From Candidatus Staskawiczbacteria bacterium (GTDB taxonomy: Bacteria; Patescibacteriota; Minisyncoccia; Minisyncoccales; Staskawiczbacteraceae): a stretch of DNA of 32,552 bases. Each line of letters opens with the position of its first letter. Position 1 is the stretch's first letter. A program made the translations under genes and the position numbers. Positions 15,214-24,131 of this stretch are shown one piece after another. The notes beneath the pieces are model-generated. The model was not told the origin of the DNA and did no database searches. It was given only the letters and a program-made list of their open reading frames with translations. Location of the stretch: contig CAIMDW010000004.1 of assembly GCA_903839895.1 (NCBI GenBank), positions 1 through 32,552 on the forward strand, given 5' to 3'.

Positions 15214-16746
15214 TTACCTTGCGTATTCGATAACGCGGTTTTCGCGGATTACTACCACTTTGATTTCGCCGGGATATTTGAGTTCTTCTTCAATTTCAGC
15301 AGCAATGGATTTTGCCATTTTAATGGCTTGCAAATCGTCCACTCTGTCAGATTTTACGAAAACTCTTATTTCTCTGCCAGCCTGGATGGCGTAAGTTTTC
15401 TCCACGCCTTCAAACTTATTAGCAATGTCTTCTAAGTCCTTCAACCTTTGCAGGTAGTTTTCCATGCTGTCCTTCCTGGCGCCGGGCCTGGAGCTTGATA
15501 TTGCGTCAGCCACAGTGACAATCGTAGCTTCCAGAGTATCAGCAGGGTAATCGCCATGGTGGGCTCTCATAGCCTTTACAATGGCTTCAGACTCGCCGAA
15601 TTTCTCTAAAATCTTAATTCCAATTTCTATGTGCGAACCCTGTATTTGCTGGTCGATAGCTTTTCCAATATCGTGCAAAAGGCCGGCTCTTTTTGCCGCC
15701 TGCGGATTGGCGCCAATTTCTTCAGCAATTGTTTCAGCAATCAAAGCCACTTCCATTGAGTGCAAAAGCACATTTTGGCCATAGCTGGTCCTGTAATAAA
15801 GCCTTCCCAAAATTTGGATCAGTTTTTCGTTCAGCCCAATCACTCCCACATCGTAAGCTGCCTTGTCGCCAGCTTCTTTTATTTTAACCGAAATTTCAGC
15901 CTTTGCCTCTTCATATTTTTCTTCAATTTTTGCAGGCTGAATTCTGCCGTCGGCAATCAATTTATCCAAAGTCACTTTGGCAATTTGCCTTCTGATCGGG
16001 TTAAATCCCGAAATCACTACCGATTCTGGAGTTTCGTCTACAATAAGCTCAACTCCCGTGAGTTTTTCAAATGTCCTGATGTTTCGGCCTTCTTTTCCAA
16101 TTATCCTGCCTTTCAAATCTTCGTTGGCAAGAATAACAGTTGTAGTTGTCAGCTCCTGGCTTTGGGGAACTGCGCATTTTTGAATTGCCAAAGCCACAAT
16201 TTCTTTTGCCCTGCCTTGAAACTTTTCCTGGTTTCCTTCCTCCAATTTTTTCATTCGGTCTAAAATTTCTTTTTCGCTTTGCAATTCCACCAAAGCCAGC
16301 AATTCTTTCTTGGCGTCTTCGCGGGATAGGGAAGACACTTTTTCCAATTTTGTTTCGGCCTGATTCCTCAGCTCCTCCAAATTTTCCTTTATAGTTTTCA
16401 GCTTTTCTCCTTTTACCTGAAGCTCTTTGTCTTTTTCTTCAAAAGAAGTGATTCTCGAAGCCAGCAAGCTTTCCCTTTCCAGCAAAAGCTGCTGCGCTTT
16501 CAAAAACTCTTTTCTTCTTTCATCAACGTCCTTTTGGGTCTTCTCCAAAATTTCTGCAGACTTCTTTTCTGCATTTTTAACCAGCTCTGAAGTCTCTTGT
16601 TTCACATCTACTACTCTTTTTTGCAGCTTAGCCTCCAGCGTGCCAGCCCTTTTCTTGGCTATGCCTTGCCTGATGTAGTACCCCACAACTACGCCGGCCG
16701 ACAAAGACAAAACGGCAAAAATTCCTGCTATTAATGTTTGATCCAT
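15214..16746 (-). CDS. rny: Ribonuclease Y
   Basis: N-terminal TM, coiled coil, KH (GRIIGKEGRNIRTFEKLTGVELIVDETPESVVISGFNPIRR), HD (AGLLHDIGKAID). Start MDQTLIAG at 16746 preferred. Confidence 0.96.
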   Translation of the reverse strand: MDQTLIAGIFAVLSLSAGVVVGYYIRQGIAKKRAGTLEAKLQKRVVDVKQETSELVKNAEKKSAEILEKTQKDVDERRKEFLKAQQLLLERESLLASRITSFEEKDKELQVKGEKLKTIKENLEELRNQAETKLEKVSSLSREDAKKELLALVELQSEKEILDRMKKLEEGNQEKFQGRAKEIVALAIQKCAVPQSQELTTTTVILANEDLKGRIIGKEGRNIRTFEKLTGVELIVDETPESVVISGFNPIRRQIAKVTLDKLIADGRIQPAKIEEKYEEAKAEISVKIKEAGDKAAYDVGVIGLNEKLIQILGRLYYRTSYGQNVLLHSMEVALIAETIAEEIGANPQAAKRAGLLHDIGKAIDQQIQGSHIEIGIKILEKFGESEAIVKAMRAHHGDYPADTLEATIVTVADAISSSRPGARKDSMENYLQRLKDLEDIANKFEGVEKTYAIQAGREIRVFVKSDRVDDLQAIKMAKSIAAEIEEELKYPGEIKVVVIRENRVIEYAR

Positions 16747-16818
16747 AAGTTTTATTTTAATACCAAATAAACTCACCGCTCAGTGAGTACGCATAAGATA
16801 TATTTATTTTCTTTGAGG

Positions 16819-17400
16819 TTACTTTCCGCCGATAACTTCGTCAATCAAGCCGTATTTTTTAGCTTCTTCTGCAGTCAAATAAAAATCCCGGTCGGTATCT
16901 TTTACCACCTTAGCCAAGGGCTGTCCTGTGTGGGAAGAGATAATTTTATTCAACTTTTCTTTCATATGCAAAATCTGCTTTGCAGTGATTTCAATGTCTG
17001 TGGCTTGCCCCTGCATGCCTCCTGCAACCTGGTGCAAAAGTATTTCAGCATTTGGCAAGGAAAACCGCTTTCCTTTGCTTCCTGCCGTCAAAATAACGGC
17101 CGCCATTGAGGCTGTAAGGCCTATACAAATGGTGGAAACGGGGCACTTTAAAAACTGCATTGTGTCATAAATGGCTAATCCGGCTGTAACTGAACCTCCT
17201 GGGCTGTTTATATAAAGCTTTATATCCCTTTTTGAGTCTTTGGAAGCCAGATAAAGCATCTGGGCGATTACCACGTTGGCGTTCATATCTGTAACCGGAC
17301 CCGCAAGAAAAATAATGCGCTCTTCTAAAAGCCTTGAAAATATATCGTATGCGCGCTCACCGCGCTGCGAACGTTCTACAATAGTTGGCACTATTGGCAT
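16819..17400 (-). CDS. clpP: ATP-dependent Clp protease proteolytic subunit
   Basis: [22 protein letters not shown] equivalent, [13 protein letters not shown] (Ser), [18 protein letters not shown] (His). Confidence 0.97.
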   Translation of the reverse strand: MPIVPTIVERSQRGERAYDIFSRLLEERIIFLAGPVTDMNANVVIAQMLYLASKDSKRDIKLYINSPGGSVTAGLAIYDTMQFLKCPVSTICIGLTASMAAVILTAGSKGKRFSLPNAEILLHQVAGGMQGQATDIEITAKQILHMKEKLNKIISSHTGQPLAKVVKDTDRDFYLTAEEAKKYGLIDEVIGGK

Positions 17401-17446
17401 TTACTTGTGTAATTTTTAATTTCTAATTACTAATACGCGTAACTTA

Positions 17447-18724
17447 TTAAGAAAGATTTTCCAGCAATTGGAAGATTTTTTCATTATGAATTACACCTTT
17501 AGTATACTCTTTCAGCTGATTTATGTCAATTTGGGCCAGCTGGTCTTTGGAATAGTTTTTTATCGATTTTTCCACTTCTTCCTGCACTTCTTTGTCGGAA
17601 ACCTCCACCTTTTCCTGCTTGCCTATTTCCCTCAAAACTAAAAAACCTCTCAGCCTCTTTTCGGCTTCTTTCTGGTAGGTTTCTTTCATTTCTTCTTCGG
17701 TCTTTTTAATGGAAGCCAAATACTGCTCGAAGCTTATTTTCAAATTCTGATTTATTCTGTTCTTCAAATCTGCCAGCAAGTTTTCCTTTTCATATTCCAC
17801 CATGGCTTCGGGCGTTTCAAACTTGGCGGACTCTGACACTTTATCCAAAATTTCGCTCCTTACTTTCTGTTTTTCAGCTTCCTTTTTTTCCATTGTTATG
17901 CCTTCTTTCATATTTTCTTTCAAGGCCAGCAAAGTATCGAAAGCTCCCAATTCTTTGGCAAACTCGTCATTTATCTCTGGCAACTCCATTTTTTGCACAG
18001 AAACCATTTTCACTTTGAAAATCCCTTCTTTGCCCGCCAAATCTTTCCTTGGGGAATTGTCCGGGAATTTCACGGCAATTTCTTTTTCGTCGCCCGCCTT
18101 CATGCCCGCAACTCCGTCTTCAAATCCTTGCATGAATCCTCCTTCCCCTAAAATGAATTTATCATCCACGTCTTTGCCTTCGTTTATGTCTTTATTCTGA
18201 TATTTTATTTCCACAAAGTCTTTTTTATCGGCCGCATCATTTTTCAAGGTGAATTTTGCCCTGGTTTTCTGCAAATAATTTATGGAATCTTGCACTTCTT
18301 CTTCGGTAACCGAAATGTCGGGGTACCCTTCGGGTCGTTTGATTTTTTTGACAATTTCCTTGTAATCTGGCAATTCAACTTCAGGCAAAACTGTTATGAC
18401 AGCTTTAAAGACAAAAGGATTTCCTTTGGCAATTTTAACAATGGAAACCTCCGGTTGCCCGACAGCTTCCAATTTGCTTTCACGGATATAATCTGTATAA
18501 ACGTGCTGGACGGCGTGGTCTCCAGCCTCCATAAGCAACGCTTCGGGCTTTATTTTGTCTTCCACCATTTTGGCCGGAGCTTTTCCTTCGCGGAATCCGT
18601 CAACTTTCACATGGTGCTTTAAATGCTCCAAAGCATGCTCTGAATGCTCAGCAAATTCCTCGGCTGTAAGCTCAAAAGTTATTTCTATTTGGCTCTTTGG
18701 CAATTTTTTTTGTTCTGCTTTCAT
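17447..18724 (-). CDS. tig: Trigger factor
   Basis: VDGFREGKAPAKMVEDKI, FKBP-like region FMQGFEDGVAGMKAGDEKEIAVKFP, helical C-domain; upstream of clpP. Confidence 0.94.
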   Translation of the reverse strand: MKAEQKKLPKSQIEITFELTAEEFAEHSEHALEHLKHHVKVDGFREGKAPAKMVEDKIKPEALLMEAGDHAVQHVYTDYIRESKLEAVGQPEVSIVKIAKGNPFVFKAVITVLPEVELPDYKEIVKKIKRPEGYPDISVTEEEVQDSINYLQKTRAKFTLKNDAADKKDFVEIKYQNKDINEGKDVDDKFILGEGGFMQGFEDGVAGMKAGDEKEIAVKFPDNSPRKDLAGKEGIFKVKMVSVQKMELPEINDEFAKELGAFDTLLALKENMKEGITMEKKEAEKQKVRSEILDKVSESAKFETPEAMVEYEKENLLADLKNRINQNLKISFEQYLASIKKTEEEMKETYQKEAEKRLRGFLVLREIGKQEKVEVSDKEVQEEVEKSIKNYSKDQLAQIDINQLKEYTKGVIHNEKIFQLLENLS

Positions 18725-18781
18725 ATATTTTACTTAATAAAAAACTGCATTCAGTTTAGCAGAATTTAACCAAAACTTCAA

Positions 18782-19969
18782 CTATTTAACGGGAAAAATA
18801 ATCATATAATTAGGGATTACCCCTCCTGTGTTCCTGATTTGCTCCCATTTGATTTGCTGAGGACCTAATTTATTTTCATCATTTGGCGTGGGGAATTCCT
18901 GGCAAGAAGTCCACAATCCCTCAGGATCATCTTTTTGCGGATTAAAATAAATTAGTAAAACCACATAATTTCCGTTTATTATTATTGAAGAAATATTTTC
19001 GCCGGCCAGAGACTGCTCTGTTCTGCTGGTGCAATTTCCATCTTTATCATATTTAACGCACTGCTTTTCGCTTTCTGGAACGTTTGTAAATTTTAAATCT
19101 CCAAGCGCTCGTATATAAAATGATTTGCCAAATCCTGTTTTAATTTCAGAATTTCCAACCTTTAAATATCCTCCGCTGGACTTATTGCATTGCGCAACCA
19201 AATCGTTAACATTACTGCTCAATATATTGTCAAAACATGATTTTCGATAAAAATAAACTCCGTCTCCATTTGGCTCTGGATTAAATTTATAAATTGAGGC
19301 AGAACTGGCAAATGGCGTAATATCTTGGCAATTTGCGTTCGGGTTAATATATTGGCATTTGCCCCAAAAATTCGTTTGTTCAAATAAAGTTGATATGTAA
19401 TAAGTATTATTTTCGACATCTGGTACAATATTAACAGAGTTTATTTGATTTCTTAAATCCTTTCCAAAATCGGCAACGCTGGATGTATAAGGATATGTGT
19501 TTGTCCCAGGGCAAGCATCTTTATAAAAATAAACTCCAGGTGAGCCTATTTTCACGGTCAATGATGTCGGAGGCGGCAGTTTTTCAAGCTTAAAAACATT
19601 CAATTGGGGATTTATCGTAGTTGCAATCAAATAAGTCAAAGTCAAAATCAGAAGTCCGGATATAGCGCTTACGACTCTTTCTTTCGCTTCAGATAAATAA
19701 CTGGAGTTTATCGGTGACAAAAGATATAAAACGCCAGCCCAAGCCAGCCCGATAAAAATCGCAAAGCTTCCCACAATCCAACCAACGTTTAAAATATATG
19801 TGACGAACGCGGGTAATTCTGTGGACGCTGTTACGCTATGCCCTGCGATTTCCGGATACACAGCTTCAAGAGTTACGGCTAAAACTTTATTTATTGCCAA
19901 AAACAAAATTAACAAAGCTGTCAAGCCCGTCTCCAATAAAATATTTTTTCCTTTTTTATTAAGCATCAC
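18782..19969 (-). CDS. VirB2/T4SS-pilin-like membrane module fused to ~270-aa ectodomain (protein 1)
   Basis: Signal-like helix, YPEIAGHSV...LPAFVTYILNVG, two TM helices separated by a short charged loop (SEAKERVVSAISGLL), TINPQLNVFKL; then GVYFYKDACPG... domains. Confidence 0.7.
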   Translation of the reverse strand: MMLNKKGKNILLETGLTALLILFLAINKVLAVTLEAVYPEIAGHSVTASTELPAFVTYILNVGWIVGSFAIFIGLAWAGVLYLLSPINSSYLSEAKERVVSAISGLLILTLTYLIATTINPQLNVFKLEKLPPPTSLTVKIGSPGVYFYKDACPGTNTYPYTSSVADFGKDLRNQINSVNIVPDVENNTYYISTLFEQTNFWGKCQYINPNANCQDITPFASSASIYKFNPEPNGDGVYFYRKSCFDNILSSNVNDLVAQCNKSSGGYLKVGNSEIKTGFGKSFYIRALGDLKFTNVPESEKQCVKYDKDGNCTSRTEQSLAGENISSIIINGNYVVLLIYFNPQKDDPEGLWTSCQEFPTPNDENKLGPQQIKWEQIRNTGGVIPNYMIIFPVK

Positions 19970-21540
19970 TATTGCTCTGGATACACATAAACCCAGTTTA
20001 ATTTGTCATTTCCGTTTGCAACGAAAGAGCTTACGCCCAACCTTGGCACAGATCCATTTGTTGCCGAATAATCAGCATAGTCAAATGTCTGGCAATATAC
20101 CACGGGCCCGTTTGCTCTTGCGCACATATGATTCTCAACATCGCAAGTATAATCAGTTTGACCTGAATACCAATGACCCATCTGACAATCGCTATTCGTA
20201 TTACAGGTTACTAAAGAATAAAGCGCAACCAAATATTTTCCATTCAACCGCATAGATCCTGGACAATCCTGAAAATTTTCACAACCGTTTACAGAACAAA
20301 GATGAGTAATTGAATTGTATGGTTGGCCGGCAGCAGTATCAGTTTCCACGCATGTGCCTCTATCCATGCAGCTTTGGCCCCAATCCTTATAGCAATTTGA
20401 ATCATCGTTAGCTTCACATCCATAGCCGCGACAAAGTCCAACATATGGGTCGCAAGTTTCACTATGATAGAACAAGCTGGAACGGCAATCAGCATTGGTT
20501 TTACAAGAAGTACTATTATAACATGTGTAATTATTTTCGCATCTCCTATATTGCGCTTTCGACGGATCTAATCCTTTTTGGCATTTCGCATCGGTTGAGC
20601 ATGTATAATCAATGGTTTTGTTTTCTTTGCAAAAAGTCGGCGGGCAAGTAGCCCGTAATTCTTGCGCAACACCCGTTCCATTATAGTCATAACACATTTG
20701 TTCAGCTTTCATAATGTATGATCTATTGTTTGGCATATCTAGAGTTTTCACTATAAGCTCATTTGAAATATTCACTTTTCCGTTATTGAAATTCATATCC
20801 TTCACATTATCCCATGGACCGCTATAAAGGGTAACACCATTTCCAGATGAGGTTTTATTCGAAACGTTCAATCGGATAATAGTGAGTGACGCGCCAGCCG
20901 ATGGCTGACCTTCATAAAATGCGTTACAGCCTTCTTTAATTTGCGGCAGAATGCATTCTCCTCCATTTTGGTAACCCGCATTCCTGTGATAGATAACCCC
21001 ATAATAAATATCATTTGCCGGATCGTTTACGATCTTATAAGAAACCATTTTGCCAGGATATTGCGAAGGCAAATCGCCAGATGAAATAATTGGAGCAGAA
21101 GCATCGCCCTGGCAATTTTCCTGAAGATAAATATAAACACCCGATTTTGCTGACGGCGCAACAATTGATGGAGGATTTGTCAAAGCTTCAAATGGTAATT
21201 TTAATAAATTCGGGTCAATTGTTTTTATGATTGCAAAAGAAGCTAAAGTCAAAACCAGTCCCAAAACAGCGCTTTTCATCCTATCTTTTGCATCATTATG
21301 CGATTCAATATTCGGACTGATAAGCCCTACGGCCCCAATTACGAATGATATCAACGATAAAGCTCCGGCGACAGAAATGGCAAAACCGAAAATATAACTT
21401 ACATATTGGCCCAATGTCGGATTATCAGACAAGCCTGGCAATTTTACTTCCAAAGCCGCTAAAGCCATGCCTCCGCTTAATGATAAAAAGGCCACGCAAA
21501 ATAAAAACAGCAAATATTTCTTTTTATTTTTTTTAATCAT
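19969..21540 (-). CDS. VirB2/T4SS-pilin-like membrane module fused to ~400-aa Cys-rich ectodomain (protein 2)
   Basis: LPGLSDNPTLGQYVSYIFGF, DAKDRMKSAVLGLVLTLASFAIIKTIDPNLLKL, then GVYIYLQENCQG and a stretch of CxxxxxC/CC-type repeats. Confidence 0.7.
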   Translation of the reverse strand: MIKKNKKKYLLFLFCVAFLSLSGGMALAALEVKLPGLSDNPTLGQYVSYIFGFAISVAGALSLISFVIGAVGLISPNIESHNDAKDRMKSAVLGLVLTLASFAIIKTIDPNLLKLPFEALTNPPSIVAPSAKSGVYIYLQENCQGDASAPIISSGDLPSQYPGKMVSYKIVNDPANDIYYGVIYHRNAGYQNGGECILPQIKEGCNAFYEGQPSAGASLTIIRLNVSNKTSSGNGVTLYSGPWDNVKDMNFNNGKVNISNELIVKTLDMPNNRSYIMKAEQMCYDYNGTGVAQELRATCPPTFCKENKTIDYTCSTDAKCQKGLDPSKAQYRRCENNYTCYNSTSCKTNADCRSSLFYHSETCDPYVGLCRGYGCEANDDSNCYKDWGQSCMDRGTCVETDTAAGQPYNSITHLCSVNGCENFQDCPGSMRLNGKYLVALYSLVTCNTNSDCQMGHWYSGQTDYTCDVENHMCARANGPVVYCQTFDYADYSATNGSVPRLGVSSFVANGNDKLNWVYVYPEQ

Positions 21541-21571
21541 ATTTTTGATTCTATTGTTTTATTTTACCTTA

Positions 21572-24115
21572 TTATTTCGTTACAGTCTCTTTTTGGCAAC
21601 AAAACCAATTATCTGTAAGATATAAACCAGAAACATTTCCCAGTTTTTGCCCATAGCATCCCGTATAATCCTTGCCATTGAATTTTATTTTCCTTGTGTT
21701 AATCGGAGGCATCAATTCATATAAAACCTTACTGCAACTAGATAGCGTTGTTTCAATTCCATAAATATTATTTTGTAAGCTGCAGCTATTTGTCTGTTTT
21801 CTAGAATAAGTCAGTTCCGCTAAGATTCCAGCAACCGTTTTCTTTATTTCTGCGCCGTTTATACTTGCGCTTGCCCGTATTAGCTGTTGTAAGTAAGTTA
21901 TAATTTGCTGGCATGAATTCTGCTGGTTTGGAATTAATGTGCAACTACACTTCTGCTGGCTATATTGGCAATTAGTAGTGCAAATTAATTGTTCTTTTTC
22001 GTCTAATGCATCCGATTTGCAATAATCCAAAATGACAGGATTATACACTGCATTCCCAATTTTTTTCATTAAGGCAATCAGCGAGTCAATACCATTAGAG
22101 CTGTTTATTGACTGCTCTGCCCAATTAATGGAATCGTCAACTGCTTGACCGAGTGGAATTTCCCTATTTGCAGGGCAATTATAGTTGGCCCCTAGAGGCG
22201 TAGAAGGAAGAGACCCCACGCTTGTACTATTATTCGCCCACCAATTGTCTTCGCAATAAAAAGTCAAAGGATCGTCATTGTATGAATATTGGTTACATTG
22301 AGTTCCAGCCGGGCAACTACAATTAGGGCAGTTTGAGCCTATTACTGTTCCTGTCTGATACGGCTGGCCTCTGTTTGAATAGTTATCAGATCCATTTTTG
22401 CATAGGTAAGAATTATTAAGGCAATAATTTGCATTCCCAGATTCATAATTAGGATCTGCGCTTTGGACACCGCAATATGCAAAAGCTTGCGCCTTTTGGG
22501 TGTTAAATAAGCAATTTGCAGGCTTATCTAACAGGCACTGTGAATCGCTATCGCATTGCTTTGCGCAAGAATCGTATTGTTCCGAGCATTTTGTAGGATC
22601 TAATTTTTCGCAATTTGTTTTGCAATCAGTCTGGCAAGAACTAATGCAATTGCCGAAATTTTGCGAAGCACCCGAACCGTTTACACAAGGCCGGTTGCTA
22701 TAAGCTGTTTGGATGCACTTTTCTTGATTTTCTAAACAAGCCTTGTCCTCTGGCTGGCAAAAACAACTTTTATAAACCTGCATAGCCTGATCTGAAGAAT
22801 CCGGACATGCATCGCTGCATTTTTTAAAGCAAGTAGAATTATCATAATTAAATCCAACGCAATATTTCGATGAATCTATGGGGGATTTGCTTATCGGATT
22901 TATAAATGGCTCCTTTAAAATGATTTTTTGTTCTTTTTTGGTTTGCTGGTAATTTTTTGTAAGATCTATATATGAAGCCGCCAATTTGCATTTATTTAAA
23001 GCGTTTACCGCCTGATTCAACATAAACTCATCTTCGTTGACAGATTTCTTTATCTCGCTTATTTTTATATTAAAATACATCATTTGCTGCAAAAGATTCA
23101 ATTTATTCCAATTGTCTTTATTTATTGTGTTTCCACTTTGAACAAAATTCTCAATATCATCACAGTTTGAATGGCCTCCTGAAATGGGGTTTGGGCACCT
23201 GAATTCATCCAATCCATGATATGTCACGGGTTTTGCATTGCAATTTGCATTTCCGTTGCTATTTTCAAATGTAACATCAACTGGTCCGTGTTCAATTTTA
23301 TCTTTTACTCCTTCAGGGCAACAATCTTTTGGGGTTGTATTAGAACAACCTGGTCCTGTACACGTACTGGTGCATTGATAATTTACATCATTAGAACAGT
23401 TATCTTTTGTAGGCTGATTGCAAATAATTTTTTTGTCGGAACCATTGGCATTCTCGCAAGAACATTGACTCATTAAATTATTTATTTCTTTTGATAAAGC
23501 GGAAACCGCTTTTGCTTTATTTTCGGCTCCCACGACTAATTGAGAAAGACAATCCGACCTGTCGTGATTGGCATATGCAGGACTGATAGGATTTCCTGAT
23601 GCGTCAAAACCGAAACAATAATCCATTGATTTAATCAGAAGGTTTTCTGTTAAAGTCCCAATAGGAATTTCCTTATACGTGGAAATTGGTATGCCATTAT
23701 AAGATGGCTGGCCGCCCAAAGAACCAAAATTTATAAAAGTTAAAATTCCAAATTTGCAGGAGGTAAGGCTGGAATTTATTGTAATTGCAATCAAAGAGGC
23801 TAAAAAACAAAGCAAAAATCCCGAGATACCAGCTTTAACCCATTCTTTAGCATCACTAGTGAATTTACCCCCAAGATAAGCAAGCAAATATTTGATTCCT
23901 CCATATGCAATGACAATCCCGGCAACCACATAAGCTGCATTCACAATGAATCCATAAATATAGCACACATAATCTCCAACATTGGAAGTCTCATTTACAG
24001 AATACCCTAAGATAGTGGGGTATTTAAGTTCTAAAGCTAAAACAAAACTGGCCTTCATTAAAAAGGCAAAAATAATTCCTAAAAAAATGAATATTTTTCG
24101 GGTTTTTTTTGCCAT
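21572..24115 (-). CDS. VirB2/T4SS-pilin-like membrane module fused to ~720-aa highly Cys-rich ectodomain (protein 3)
   Basis: YPTILGYSVNETSNVGDYVCYIYGF, SDAKEWVKAGISGFLLCFLASLIAITINSSL, then long Cys-rich region. Confidence 0.7.
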   Translation of the reverse strand: MAKKTRKIFIFLGIIFAFLMKASFVLALELKYPTILGYSVNETSNVGDYVCYIYGFIVNAAYVVAGIVIAYGGIKYLLAYLGGKFTSDAKEWVKAGISGFLLCFLASLIAITINSSLTSCKFGILTFINFGSLGGQPSYNGIPISTYKEIPIGTLTENLLIKSMDYCFGFDASGNPISPAYANHDRSDCLSQLVVGAENKAKAVSALSKEINNLMSQCSCENANGSDKKIICNQPTKDNCSNDVNYQCTSTCTGPGCSNTTPKDCCPEGVKDKIEHGPVDVTFENSNGNANCNAKPVTYHGLDEFRCPNPISGGHSNCDDIENFVQSGNTINKDNWNKLNLLQQMMYFNIKISEIKKSVNEDEFMLNQAVNALNKCKLAASYIDLTKNYQQTKKEQKIILKEPFINPISKSPIDSSKYCVGFNYDNSTCFKKCSDACPDSSDQAMQVYKSCFCQPEDKACLENQEKCIQTAYSNRPCVNGSGASQNFGNCISSCQTDCKTNCEKLDPTKCSEQYDSCAKQCDSDSQCLLDKPANCLFNTQKAQAFAYCGVQSADPNYESGNANYCLNNSYLCKNGSDNYSNRGQPYQTGTVIGSNCPNCSCPAGTQCNQYSYNDDPLTFYCEDNWWANNSTSVGSLPSTPLGANYNCPANREIPLGQAVDDSINWAEQSINSSNGIDSLIALMKKIGNAVYNPVILDYCKSDALDEKEQLICTTNCQYSQQKCSCTLIPNQQNSCQQIITYLQQLIRASASINGAEIKKTVAGILAELTYSRKQTNSCSLQNNIYGIETTLSSCSKVLYELMPPINTRKIKFNGKDYTGCYGQKLGNVSGLYLTDNWFCCQKETVTK

Positions 24116-24131
24116 TGGCCAGCCAATGAAA

